From Rhodocyclales bacterium (lineage in GTDB: Bacteria > Pseudomonadota > Gammaproteobacteria > Burkholderiales > Rhodocyclaceae): a stretch of DNA of 64,000 bases. The position numbers and the translations under genes were made by a program. The notes under the pieces are model-generated. The model was not told the DNA's origin, made no database searches, and saw only the letters and a program-made list of their open reading frames with translations. Location: contig JACRMV010000005.1 of NCBI GenBank assembly GCA_016235025.1, positions 180,697-244,696 on the forward strand, given 5' to 3'. How positions within the stretch are numbered: the stretch's first letter is position 1; each line of letters starts with the position of its first letter. Below, in pieces: positions 1 through 7,844 of this stretch.

Positions 1-667
1 GCATGGCGCGCACCAGTTGAAACTTGAGCGGGTCATCGGCGATGCCGGTGATGAAGTGGCGATCAATCTTGACGAACTCGGGCCGCACCTCGGACCACAT
101 GCGCAGGTTGGAAAATCCCTCGCCGAGATCGTCCATCGCCAGATCGAATCCCCGGCTGCGATATTCAGCGAGGATATCGTGGAGGAAAGAGAAGTCGTTG
201 ACCAGATGGTTCTCGGTGATTTCTATGACCACTTGTCCCGGCGTCAGACCCAGTTTTTCCAGCAGCGGCAGGTCGCCGCTGTCACGGAACCCGGCGTCAT
301 TCAGGCAGGGGATGCTGGCGTTGATGAAGAGCTTGCCTGGCAGCTTGAGGCGGGCATAGTCGGTGAGCACGATTTCGCGGCACAGATGTTCGAATTCACA
401 GATCAGGCCGCTTTCGCGGGCAAGCTGGAACAGGACCTGCGGTGAATGCAGCAGTGAATCGACCGGGCCGCGGATCAGTCCCTCGAAGGCGAAATAGTCA
501 CCACTGTGCATGTCGAGAATGGGTTGAAATACCGCATGCAGCCGACGGGTGGACATCAGCTCGAAGAAGTCGGACAGGCTTGAATGCGTCACTCCGCGCT
601 CTTGTCGCTCCTGTTCTTGAGGATGGCTGTCGTTGATGCGATCGAGCAGGATGAAGGGGGGTAACAT
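1..667 (-). CDS. EAL-domain cyclic-di-GMP phosphodiesterase, C-terminus cut by window edge
   Basis: The first 222 residues of a minus-strand protein are visible and the reading frame is still open at base 1. After about 45 residues comes an EAL domain: FEGLIRGP is the EAL signature with Gly in the middle, followed by INASIP, VIEITEN, MDDLGEGFSN (the DDFG-like metal motif) and VKID. These carry the Glu, Asn, Glu, Asp-Asp and Lys expected of an active enzyme that hydrolyses c-di-GMP to pGpG. No transmembrane segment or sensor precedes the domain. An EAL domain at the N-terminus suggests that further domains (CBS or GGDEF, for example) lie beyond the edge, which is inference. The ATG at 667 is only 16 bases after the stop of the phosphoesterase gene, so it is probably the fifth gene of the operon that starts at 4725. 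Confidence 0.85.
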   Translation of the reverse strand, partial: MLPPFILLDRINDSHPQEQERQERGVTHSSLSDFFELMSTRRLHAVFQPILDMHSGDYFAFEGLIRGPVDSLLHSPQVLFQLARESGLICEFEHLCREIVLTDYARLKLPGKLFINASIPCLNDAGFRDSGDLPLLEKLGLTPGQVVIEITENHLVNDFSFLHDILAEYRSRGFDLAMDDLGEGFSNLRMWSEVRPEFVKIDRHFITGIADDPLKFQLVRAM

Positions 668-683
668 GGTTTAATCCTTGTGG

Positions 684-1481
684 TCATGAAACAGATGGCA
701 TGGCGGCCGCTTCCGCCTTGGCATCATTGGCGGCAGGAGCCAGCGCGGATGGATGCCAGGTGCGCAGTAGCTCCATGCGGCCATTGCTGTGCTCGACAAT
801 CGCGGTGCAGCTATCGACCCAGTCGCCGCAGTTGATGTAGGTCAGGCCGTCCATTTCCTTGATGGTGGCGCAATGGATGTGACCGCAGATGACGCCATCG
901 AGTCCGCGTTCGCGCGCGGCATGCATCACGGCATCCTCGAAATCGAAAATGAACGATACGGCACGTTTGACGCGCAGCTTGGCGTAGCCGGCAAGCGACC
1001 AGTAACCGGGGCGGCCAATCTGTCTGCGCCACCAGGAAAGCCAGCCGTTGACCCGTACCAGCAGGTTGTAGCCGATGTCGCCGAGCACGGCCAGCCAGCG
1101 ATGATGGCGGGTGACCTGGTCGAACTGGTCACCGTGGATGAGCAGATAACGGCGCCCGTCGGCAGCGATGTGAATATGCTCGCGGCGGACCAGGATGTCG
1201 CCAAAGGCTGTATCGTCGTAGTCGCGCAACGCCTCGTCGTGATTGCCGGGGATCAGCATGATGCGCTCGCCATGACGGGCGCGACGGAGGAATTTTTGTA
1301 CCACGGTGTTTTGCGCTTGCGTCCAGTGAATGCTGCGACTCATGGCCCAAAAGTCGATGATGTCGCCCACCAGAAAGATTTGTTCGGCCTCTATGTGGCG
1401 CAGGAAATCGAGCAGACGCTCGGCCTGGCAGCCGCGTGTGCCGAGGTGAATATCCGAAAGGAACAGCGAGCGAACCTTCAT
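684..1481 (-). CDS. Calcineurin-like metallophosphoesterase of PlcP type (often labelled UDP-2,3-diacylglucosamine diphosphatase)
   Basis: 265 residues. It has the full dimetal phosphoesterase motif set: SDIHLG (D10, H12), GDIIDFW (D40), PGNHDE (N80, H81), IHGDQFD (H116) and GHIH. The LGTRGCQAERLLDFLR stretch right after the first motif and the NCGDWVDSC stretch near the end resemble the rhizobial PlcP group more than classical LpxH, as I remember those families. PlcP is a phospholipase C-like enzyme that strips phosphate head groups during phosphate starvation and leaves diacylglycerol. Automatic pipelines usually name such proteins LpxH-like. The start at 1481 was chosen because it follows GGAGGAG and lies 16 bases after the preceding gene; a longer reading would overlap that gene. 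The neighbours (two glycosyltransferases and an OlsB-like acyltransferase) favour lipid remodelling over lipid A synthesis. Confidence 0.8.
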   Translation of the reverse strand: MKVRSLFLSDIHLGTRGCQAERLLDFLRHIEAEQIFLVGDIIDFWAMSRSIHWTQAQNTVVQKFLRRARHGERIMLIPGNHDEALRDYDDTAFGDILVRREHIHIAADGRRYLLIHGDQFDQVTRHHRWLAVLGDIGYNLLVRVNGWLSWWRRQIGRPGYWSLAGYAKLRVKRAVSFIFDFEDAVMHAARERGLDGVICGHIHCATIKEMDGLTYINCGDWVDSCTAIVEHSNGRMELLRTWHPSALAPAANDAKAEAAAMPSVS

Positions 1482-1497
1482 GCACTGCTCCTCCACG

Positions 1498-2691
1498 TCA
1501 ATCGGGAGCGAAACGGAAGGTCGGGATAATGCGATGCTGTCGCTCATGGGTATGTATGGTTTCTCGCAGAAGGAGATCCAGATCGCCACTGATTGCCGTC
1601 CAGTCGAGATGGCGCACGCTGTTCGCTGCACGCTGGCGCAGGGCGGTGAGAAGCTCCGGGTTGCGTGCGAGTTCCACCGCAGCGGAGATGAACAGGGCAT
1701 CCTCCCCGCTGGGCACGACGCGCCCGTTGTCACCGTTACGGATCAGCTCGCCGGCGGCGGCGCAGTCATAGGCGACAACCCCGAGACCACTGGCGAGCGC
1801 TTCTGTGGTGACGTTGCCAAAAGTCTCGGTGAGGCTGGGGAAGAGAAACATGTCGGCGGAAGCGTAGTGCGTGGCGAGGTCTTCATCGCGGCGCATGCCG
1901 GCGAACAGGTAGGCTGCGTCGCTGCGCTCGAGCTCGCGGCGCAGCGGGCCGTCGCCGACGAACAGCAGACGGGCATCGGGCCGTACTGTGCGAATCGCGG
2001 CAAAGGCGCGGGTGACCAGCGGCAGGTTCTTTTCCGCCGCCAAGCGGCCGACGTAGGCGATGACCAGTTGCTCCTTGTCCACGTTCCAGGCGCTTGCGCG
2101 CAGCGTGTCGCTGCGTCGTGCCGGATTGAACAGAGCGGTATCGACACCGCGCGAAACCACGCGCACCGAGCGGTAGCCTTTGGCCCTGAGTTCATTCGCC
2201 ACGGCAAAAGTCGGTGCCAGCGTGACGGCGCTTTTGTTGTGCAGGCGGCGCAGATGCGCGCTGACCAGGCCTTCGAGCCAGCCCAGGCCGTAGTGGTGGC
2301 TGTAGGCGTGAAAGTTGGTGTGAAATTCCGAAGCCACCGGAATGTCGAGCGTATGTGCGGCGGCGATGGCGGAGGCGCCGAGCGGGCCTTCGGTCGCCAC
2401 CTGGATGATGTCCGGTCGGTCGCTACGCCATGCCTCAAGCAGTCGCGACTTTGACGGCAGGCCGAAACGCAGGCCGCGATAACCCGGCAGCGGGCAGCCG
2501 CCAACCAGGATTTCGGTGAGGTTTTCTTCAGTCGCTGAAATGTCTTTGGCATGCTGGCGCGGCCGTACCAGCGTGAAGCGATGGCCACGCTGGCGCAGGC
2601 CATCGGTCAGGCGACCCAGGGTCATGGCGACGCCATTTATTTCAGGTCGCCAGGTTTCCGTGACCAATGCAATGTGAAGTAATTTTTTCAT
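1498..2691 (-). CDS. GT4-family glycosyltransferase (second of pair)
   Basis: 397 residues with a GT-B fold. The N-terminal ETWRPEINGVAMTLGRL region is the glycine-bearing acceptor-side start typical of GT4 enzymes of the MgtA/PimB/SqdX kind. The C-terminal half has YVGRLAAEKNL, the GDGPLR turn and the nucleotide-sugar EX7E-like segment SLTETFGNVTTEALASG. No signal peptide or membrane segment is seen, so it probably works at the inner face of the cytoplasmic membrane. It is co-directional with a paralogous glycosyltransferase 29 bases upstream and a PlcP-type phosphoesterase 16 bases downstream. From this context I infer sugar transfer to diacylglycerol or another lipid acceptor. The sugar and acceptor cannot be read from sequence. 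Confidence 0.85.
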   Translation of the reverse strand: MKKLLHIALVTETWRPEINGVAMTLGRLTDGLRQRGHRFTLVRPRQHAKDISATEENLTEILVGGCPLPGYRGLRFGLPSKSRLLEAWRSDRPDIIQVATEGPLGASAIAAAHTLDIPVASEFHTNFHAYSHHYGLGWLEGLVSAHLRRLHNKSAVTLAPTFAVANELRAKGYRSVRVVSRGVDTALFNPARRSDTLRASAWNVDKEQLVIAYVGRLAAEKNLPLVTRAFAAIRTVRPDARLLFVGDGPLRRELERSDAAYLFAGMRRDEDLATHYASADMFLFPSLTETFGNVTTEALASGLGVVAYDCAAAGELIRNGDNGRVVPSGEDALFISAAVELARNPELLTALRQRAANSVRHLDWTAISGDLDLLLRETIHTHERQHRIIPTFRFAPD

Positions 2692-2720
2692 GTGATTACT
2701 TTGTTTGCGCCAAGTTGAGT

Positions 2721-3929
2721 TCAGGTTGCGTGCAGATGACAGTTTTGTTCCAGTTCGCGTGTGGCGGTACGTGCGGCAATGATTTCGCGATACAGCGCGG
2801 CCAGTCGTGCGGCTTGGGTGGCGGCGTCCCAGGTACGGGCGAAGGCAATGCCTTGCTGGCCCATGACGTCGAGCTGCTCTGGGTGATCGAGCAAGTCGAC
2901 GAGTTGGTTGGCGAAATCCTGCGGTGTGTCGGCCGCCGCAAGCGCACCGCGCTGCGGGGAGATGATTTCTGCGGCGCCCAGCGCCGGGATGGCGAGCACA
3001 GGCAAGCCGATCGCCATTGCTTCCAGCAAAACCAGGCCCTGGGTTTCGGTCAGCGAGGCAAAGGTGAACACGTCGGCGGCGGCATAACAGTCGCGCAGCC
3101 CGGTGTCGCGCGGCAAATAGCCGACAAAGCGCACGTGATCGGTCAGTCCGGCGAGCCTGGCCTTGCGCTGTAGCGCAGGGAGCGCCGGTCCTTCTCCGGC
3201 AATCACCAGCAACAGATCAGGATGCCGGCGGTGGGCATGGCTGACGACATCGATGAGGAAATCGATGTTCTTTTCAAAGGCGGCACGGCCGACGAACAAG
3301 GCGACCTTGCGATCCGGCCCAATCTTGTGCTCGGCACGAAAACGCGCGCCATCGCCGCGCACGAACTGGCTCTCGGGCAGGCCGGTGGGAATCACATGCA
3401 GCGGCGTGGTCACGCCGTAATCGCGCAGCTTTTGCGCCATCGGTTGCGACGGCACGACGATGGCATCGAGGCTGTTGCATTGCTTGCGCGCGCTGCGTCG
3501 CGCCACGCCGCGCAAGGCGCTGCGTGGCAGGAAGGGCAGGTAGTGGAACAGGTATTCTTCGAAATGTGTGTGGTAGGTCGCAATCACCGGCACGCCATGG
3601 CGTCGCGCCAGCTTGATCCCGGCGGAATGCGCGGCAAATGGCGTCTGGACGTGGATCAGCGAAAAGTCGGTGCTGGCGATACGGCGTCCAACTGCTGCGA
3701 GACCGGCGCGCGTCATCAGGCGGTCTTCCGGGTCGAGCGGAACCTGGCGCGAAGGGATGCGCAGTATTCCCCCGTCGCTTTCGCTATGGCCAGGGTAGTC
3801 GGGAGCGACGATGGTCAGGTGTACTTGATGGCTGTGCAGCGCATGCCGGAAGGTCTGGATCGAGGTCGATACGCCATTGATGCGCGGGAAATACACATCA
3901 CTCAGCATCAGGATCGACAGCGGTGTCAT
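2721..3929 (-). CDS. GT4-family glycosyltransferase (first of pair)
   Basis: 402 residues from the ATG at 3929. An upstream in-frame TTG at 3938 is possible but less likely. The N-terminus SDVYFPRINGVSTSI and the C-terminal FVGRAAFEKNIDFL, AGEGPAL and SLTETQGLVLLEAMAIG segments mark a GT4 retaining glycosyltransferase. It resembles its downstream neighbour in layout but is clearly diverged, so the two probably act in sequence, as in mono- then di-glycosylation of a lipid (inference). It starts 13 bases after the stop of the OlsB-like gene, which points to co-transcription. Confidence 0.85.
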   Translation of the reverse strand: MTPLSILMLSDVYFPRINGVSTSIQTFRHALHSHQVHLTIVAPDYPGHSESDGGILRIPSRQVPLDPEDRLMTRAGLAAVGRRIASTDFSLIHVQTPFAAHSAGIKLARRHGVPVIATYHTHFEEYLFHYLPFLPRSALRGVARRSARKQCNSLDAIVVPSQPMAQKLRDYGVTTPLHVIPTGLPESQFVRGDGARFRAEHKIGPDRKVALFVGRAAFEKNIDFLIDVVSHAHRRHPDLLLVIAGEGPALPALQRKARLAGLTDHVRFVGYLPRDTGLRDCYAAADVFTFASLTETQGLVLLEAMAIGLPVLAIPALGAAEIISPQRGALAAADTPQDFANQLVDLLDHPEQLDVMGQQGIAFARTWDAATQAARLAALYREIIAARTATRELEQNCHLHAT

Positions 3930-3942
3930 GACCGGCAAGAAT

Positions 3943-4725
3943 TCAGGCCGAGGGGCTGATGAAATGACGTGCGTAGCGCTCGTTCAGGCGCGACATCGGC
4001 AGCATCAACAGGAGATCGGCAGTATTGAAATCGGGGTCCCACGCCGGTTCGCCGCAGACCAGGCCGCCGGCGCGCAGATAGCCTTTCAGCAGGGGTGGCA
4101 CTTGCGCCTGTTGACCGTTGGCCAAGTGTTCGAAAGGCAGCGGATGATGTGGGAAGACCCGATATTCCAGCGGTGCCTGCTGTGCTTCGGTGAGTTGCTG
4201 GTAGATGTTGGCCGCATTATGGCCGCCATCGCTCATGCCGATCGAGGCGCAGCCGATCAGATAATCGTAGCCGCCACGGGTCATGTATTCGGCGAGGCCG
4301 GCCCAGAGCAGGGCAATCACAGCGCCGCTGCGATAGTCGGCGTGGATGCAGGAACGGCCGATCTCGACCATCCGTGAACGCAGGTGTTGCAGGCGGGTCA
4401 GGGAAAACTCGTTTTCGGAATAATAGCTGCCAATGCTGCGAGCAGCCTGGGGCGAGAGGATACGGTAAGTGCCGACGACCTTGCCATGATTCTGGTCGCG
4501 AACCAGCAGATGGTCGCACCACGGATCGAACAAGTCGGTGTCATGTTCCGGAATGCGGCAGACGAGGCGGGCGCCCATTTCCACACCAAAAATCTTGTAG
4601 CGAAGATGCTGGGCTTCACGGATTTCATTTTCGTTTTGCGCGAGGCTGCCCTGAAGGTGTGGACGAATGCGGGTTTTTTCGTAAGCTGCTGTTTCAATCT
4701 GCGAAACAATGGCCTGGCTGGTCAT
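3943..4725 (-). CDS. olsB: OlsB-like L-ornithine N-alpha-acyltransferase (GNAT fold, 'hemolysin' family)
   Basis: 260 residues. The pattern LRYKIFGVEMG near the N-terminus, then DHLLVRDQNHGKVVGTYRIL, YYSENEF, EIGRSCIH and the pair RSGAVIALLWAGLAEYM / YLIGCASI, is that of the ornithine N-acyltransferase family, which transfers a 3-hydroxyacyl group from acyl-ACP to ornithine to make lyso-ornithine lipid. OlsA, needed for the second acylation, is not in this window. The ATG at 4725 has GGAG seven bases upstream. It is the first gene of the minus-strand cluster, divergent from tpiA across 225 bases. I saw no convincing Pho box in that spacer. Confidence 0.8.
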   Translation of the reverse strand: MTSQAIVSQIETAAYEKTRIRPHLQGSLAQNENEIREAQHLRYKIFGVEMGARLVCRIPEHDTDLFDPWCDHLLVRDQNHGKVVGTYRILSPQAARSIGSYYSENEFSLTRLQHLRSRMVEIGRSCIHADYRSGAVIALLWAGLAEYMTRGGYDYLIGCASIGMSDGGHNAANIYQQLTEAQQAPLEYRVFPHHPLPFEHLANGQQAQVPPLLKGYLRAGGLVCGEPAWDPDFNTADLLLMLPMSRLNERYARHFISPSA

Positions 4726-4911
4726 GGGACTTCTCCAACGAGTTGAATGTGTCCCTATTCTGAAAAACCAGTGTTACCGGACGATGGCTGTTGTGTTGCG
4801 GAAAAGTTAACAATTCGATCAAGCCATGTGCGGCCAGACAAAAAAGTCATGAATGGCTGCGGGTAGTCGCGGCTGTCGATCGGATGACTGGCGTTCATCT
4901 GGCGCAGCCTT

Positions 4912-4917
4912 TATAAT
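4912..4917 (+). promoter_or_regulatory. Candidate -10 element of the tpiA promoter
   Basis: A perfect TATAAT sits 33 bases before the tpiA start. No good -35 is visible at 16-18 bases, so the promoter may be weak or activator dependent. The 225-base spacer (4726-4950) between olsB and tpiA otherwise shows nothing I recognise. Confidence 0.45.
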
Positions 4918-4950
4918 CGCGGGTTTCGTGTCTATCCGTCCTTCTAATCC

Positions 4951-5697
4951 ATGCGTGGCAAACTCGTCGTCGGTAACTGGAAAATGCATGGCAATCTGGC
5001 TACCAACATGGCGCTATTGCAAGCCGTGCGTGATGGTGCCGTGGAATTGCGCTCCGGCGCGGCGCTCTGCGTTCCCTATCCCTACCTTGCCCAGGCGCGT
5101 TCGGTGCTTGAAGGGAGTAATGTCGCGTGGGGTGCGCAGGATGTGTCGGAGCATGATTCGGGCGCGTGGACAGGTGAAGTCAGTGGCGCCATGCTGGCTG
5201 ACTTTGGTTGCCGGTATGTGATTGTGGGGCACTCGGAGCGGCGTTCCTTTTTTGGCGACAGCGATGCAGTCACTGCCGCCAAGTTTCTGGCGGCCCGACG
5301 TGCCGGGCTCACTCCGATTCTCTGTGTTGGTGAGACGCTGGAAGAGCGCGAAGCTGGAATCACGGGCGACATTGTGACGCGCCAGATTGATGCGGTATTG
5401 AGTGCCAGCGGCATGGCCGCTTTTGCTGATGCAGTCGTGGCGTATGAACCGGTCTGGGCTATTGGCACCGGCCGTACGGCGTCACCTGCCCAGGCGCAGG
5501 AGGTTCATGCCATGATTCGGACGCGTTTCTCGGATGAGTCTGCTGTGATTGGCAGCCAGCTGAGAATTTTGTATGGCGGTAGTGTCAAGCCGGGAAATGC
5601 GGCAGAAATTTTCGCCCAACCAGATATTGATGGCGGCTTGATTGGAGGAGCTTCACTTGTTGCAGCAGATTTTCTTGCGATTTGCGCTGCTGCCTGA
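4951..5697 (+). CDS. tpiA: Triosephosphate isomerase
   Basis: 248 residues, the usual length. It interconverts dihydroxyacetone phosphate and glyceraldehyde 3-phosphate in glycolysis and gluconeogenesis. Visible motifs: VGNWKMHGN with K11, VGHSERR with the catalytic His, AYEPVWAIGTG with the catalytic Glu, and the phosphate-binding LYGGSVKPGN and GGLIGGASL. A TIM barrel with no insertions. It is followed 18 bases later by secG, the common proteobacterial order tpiA-secG-tRNA-Leu-nuoA. Confidence 0.98.
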   Translation: MRGKLVVGNWKMHGNLATNMALLQAVRDGAVELRSGAALCVPYPYLAQARSVLEGSNVAWGAQDVSEHDSGAWTGEVSGAMLADFGCRYVIVGHSERRSFFGDSDAVTAAKFLAARRAGLTPILCVGETLEEREAGITGDIVTRQIDAVLSASGMAAFADAVVAYEPVWAIGTGRTASPAQAQEVHAMIRTRFSDESAVIGSQLRILYGGSVKPGNAAEIFAQPDIDGGLIGGASLVAADFLAICAAA

Positions 5698-5715
5698 TTA
5701 TTTTCTGAGGTTTAT

Positions 5716-6066
5716 ATGGATCTACTGCACACCATAATTTTGACTGTACATATTCTCGCCGGCCTGGGCGTTATCGCGCTTGTTTTGCTTCAGCATGGCA
5801 AGGGCGCCGACATGGGAGCGGCCTTCGGCAGTGGCGCATCGGGTAGCCTGTTTGGCGCGACCGGGTCGGCAAATTTCATGTCCCGCGCTACCGGAGTACT
5901 TGCGGCGATCTTCTTTTGTACCAGTCTTGGACTATCCTATATCGCCACGGCCCGACCCAGGGCATCGGGCAGCGTGATGGACGCAGCGCGAGTGCAACCG
6001 GCTCCTGCTGCGCCGGTACAGGTCCCTGTTGCTCCTGATTCGAAAGCGAAGGACATTCCAAAATAA
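5716..6066 (+). CDS. secG: Protein-export membrane protein SecG
   Basis: 116 residues. Two hydrophobic segments (about residues 4-24 and 55-75) flank the conserved cytoplasmic loop QHGKGADMGAAFGSG, the SecG signature. The Ala/Pro-rich C-terminal tail is typical of beta- and gammaproteobacteria. It is an auxiliary subunit of the SecYEG translocon. It starts 18 bases after tpiA and ends about 90 bases before a tRNA gene. Confidence 0.96.
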   Translation: MDLLHTIILTVHILAGLGVIALVLLQHGKGADMGAAFGSGASGSLFGATGSANFMSRATGVLAAIFFCTSLGLSYIATARPRASGSVMDAARVQPAPAAPVQVPVAPDSKAKDIPK

Positions 6067-6103
6067 ATTTTGTCGCGCAGAGAGACATTTTTTGCTGCGG
6101 TGC

Positions 6104-6132
6104 ATGAAGCAACAAATTGCGTGCGATATAAT
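6104..6132 (+). promoter_or_regulatory. Candidate promoter of tRNA-Leu(GAG)
   Basis: A perfect TATAAT lies at 6127-6132, 24 bases before the tRNA. The region about 17 bases upstream (ATGAAG at 6104-6109) is a poor -35, so only the -10 is well supported. Transcription may also read in from secG. Confidence 0.4.
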
Positions 6133-6156
6133 TCTGGCTGGTTGTTAGGCCGTAAT

Positions 6157-6241
6157 GCCGACGTGGTGAAATTGGTAGACACGCTATCTTGAGGGGGTAG
6201 TGGCGAAAGCTGTGCGAGTTCGAGTCTCGCCGTCGGCACCA
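6157..6241 (+). tRNA. tRNA-Leu (anticodon GAG)
   Basis: Class II tRNA of 85 bases including an encoded CCA. The acceptor arms GCCGACG and CGTCGGC pair fully. The anticodon stem CTATC/GGTAG encloses loop TTGAGGG, giving GAG (6191-6193), which reads CUC/CUU. A long variable arm and the T loop TTCGAGT are present. It lies between secG and nuoA. Confidence 0.97.
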
Positions 6242-6333
6242 TGATTCATGAAAATGCGACAGGTTGTACAAGGCAGGTGGCGCCGCTTGATGTTCCGTGA
6301 TAGCAGTCACGGCTTGACGGTTGGCAGTAATGA

Positions 6334-6732
6334 ATGAATGACTTGGCATTGCCCGACATGTTGGATAACTACTTTCCGGTTCTGGTTTTTATTCTTGTTG
6401 GCCTGGCCTTTGGCTGTGCTCCGATTTTTCTTGGTTGGCTGATAGCCCCCAATAATCCGGACAGCGAAAAACTATCGCCCTTCGAATGTGGTTTCGAGCC
6501 CTTCGAGGATTCGCGCATGAAGTTCGACGTGCGCTATTACTTGATCGCCATAATTTTCATTTTGTTTGATCTTGAAATTGCGTTCCTGTTTCCCTGGGCA
6601 TCCATTTTCAAGGAAATTGTCAGTACTGAAGCTGTGAAACTGTTCGGCTTTGTCGAGATGTTCGTGTTCATCGGCATTCTGGTCGTTGGCTATGTGTATG
6701 CATGGGTCAAGGGCGCTTTGGATTGGGAATAA
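6334..6732 (+). CDS. nuoA: NADH-quinone oxidoreductase subunit A
   Basis: 132 residues if started at 6334; an in-frame ATG at 6358 (MLDNYFP) gives 124 residues, closer to the family's usual 118-121. Neither has a strong ribosome site. Three transmembrane segments. The conserved [14 protein letters not shown] loop carries the Cys that moves between active and deactive states of complex I, followed by [22 protein letters not shown]. It is the first gene of the nuo operon and a membrane-arm subunit at the junction with the quinone site. Confidence 0.95.
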   Translation: MNDLALPDMLDNYFPVLVFILVGLAFGCAPIFLGWLIAPNNPDSEKLSPFECGFEPFEDSRMKFDVRYYLIAIIFILFDLEIAFLFPWASIFKEIVSTEAVKLFGFVEMFVFIGILVVGYVYAWVKGALDWE

Positions 6733-6744
6733 GGGATTCCATAC

Positions 6745-7221
6745 ATGGGCATCGAGGGTGTTCTGCAGGAAGGTTTTGTTACCACGTCGCTGGATAAGCT
6801 TATCAACTGGACGCGCACCGGCTCGATGTGGCCAATGACGTTCGGGCTGGCCTGTTGTGCCGTCGAGATGATTCATGCGGGCTGTTCGCGCTATGACCTT
6901 GATCGTTTTGGTGTCGTATTCCGCCCGAGCCCGCGCCAGTCCGATGTGATGATCGTTGCCGGGACATTGACCAACAAGATGGCGCCAGCCCTGCGCAAGG
7001 TTTATGACCAGATGGCAGAGCCGCGGTGGGTTATTTCCATGGGTTCCTGTGCCAATGGGGGGGGCTACTACCACTATTCCTACTCGGTGGTGCGCGGTTG
7101 TGACCGCATTGTCCCGGTCGATGTCTATGTGCCGGGGTGTCCGCCTACAGCTGAAGCGCTTCTGTATGGAATTATCCAGCTGCAAAACAAGATCAGGCGC
7201 ACCTGCACCATCGCCCGCTGA
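6745..7221 (+). CDS. nuoB: NADH-quinone oxidoreductase subunit B (cluster N2)
   Basis: 158 residues. It holds the terminal [4Fe-4S] cluster N2 with the tandem cysteines of LACCAVEM plus GSCANGGG and [15 protein letters not shown]. It sits in the connecting module of complex I, where electrons pass to quinone. It starts 12 bases after nuoA. Confidence 0.97.
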   Translation: MGIEGVLQEGFVTTSLDKLINWTRTGSMWPMTFGLACCAVEMIHAGCSRYDLDRFGVVFRPSPRQSDVMIVAGTLTNKMAPALRKVYDQMAEPRWVISMGSCANGGGYYHYSYSVVRGCDRIVPVDVYVPGCPPTAEALLYGIIQLQNKIRRTCTIAR

Positions 7222-7238
7222 GGAAGTAAGACAAAGTT

Positions 7239-7844
7239 ATGAGTCGAAAACTGGAACGTTTGTGCTTGCTGCTCAGCGAAACCTTCGGTGAGCGTATCAC
7301 TGGCTTGGTTGCCGCCTTCGATGAAGTGACGATTGAAGTAGCGGCCGACAATTACCTGCCGCTCATGCGGCAGTTGCGTGATCAGCCCGCGTTGTGTTTT
7401 GAGCAGTTGATTGACCTCAGTGGTATAGATTATTCGGAATTTGCTGGTTGCTCGGGCGGGCGTTTTGCTGCGGTAAGCCACCTGACTTCGATCGCGCATA
7501 ACTGGCGCCTGCGCGTCAGGGTTTTTGCGCCGGATGATGGTTTTCCTGTGCTGCCCTCGGTGACCGAAATTTGGAACAGTGCCAACTGGTATGAGCGTGA
7601 GGCGTTTGACCTTTACGGCATTCATTTTGATGGGCATCCCGATTTGCGTCGGATTTTGACCGACTATGGTTTTGTCGGTTACCCCTTCCGCAAGGATTTC
7701 CCAATTTCAGGGTACGTCGAAATGCGGTATGACGCGGAGCAGAAGCGTGTCATTTATCAGCCAGTCACCATTGAACCGCGAGAAGTCACGCCGCGTATTG
7801 TGCGTGAAGAAGCGTACGGGAAGGTGGTGAGCGGCCGTGGCTGA
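7239..7844 (+). CDS. nuoC: NADH-quinone oxidoreductase subunit C
   Basis: 201 residues, the separate NuoC form rather than the NuoCD fusion of E. coli. The 30-kDa family signature [24 protein letters not shown] is broken into [12 protein letters not shown] and [13 protein letters not shown], followed by GYPFRKDFP. Peripheral arm, contacts NuoD and NuoB. It overlaps the next gene by eight bases. Confidence 0.97.
   Translation: MSRKLERLCLLLSETFGERITGLVAAFDEVTIEVAADNYLPLMRQLRDQPALCFEQLIDLSGIDYSEFAGCSGGRFAAVSHLTSIAHNWRLRVRVFAPDDGFPVLPSVTEIWNSANWYEREAFDLYGIHFDGHPDLRRILTDYGFVGYPFRKDFPISGYVEMRYDAEQKRVIYQPVTIEPREVTPRIVREEAYGKVVSGRG

Noticed and set aside
789..1529. Long plus-strand open frame opposite the phosphoesterase gene
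   Set aside because: The minus-strand frame carries all metallophosphoesterase motifs; the plus frame has no recognisable domain and is a GC-driven shadow. Similar long shadows opposite the glycosyltransferases, nuoG, the RND permease, aorB and aorC were rejected for the same reason.
684..1733. Longer 349-residue reading of the phosphoesterase
   Set aside because: It would overlap the upstream glycosyltransferase by over 200 bases, and the first 84 residues look random. The ATG at 1481 has a ribosome site.
4726..4950. Pho box upstream of olsB
   Set aside because: Expected from the lipid remodelling idea, but no pair of CTGTCAT-like repeats with proper spacing was found. CTGTCGATCGG and nearby ATGACTGG are too weak.
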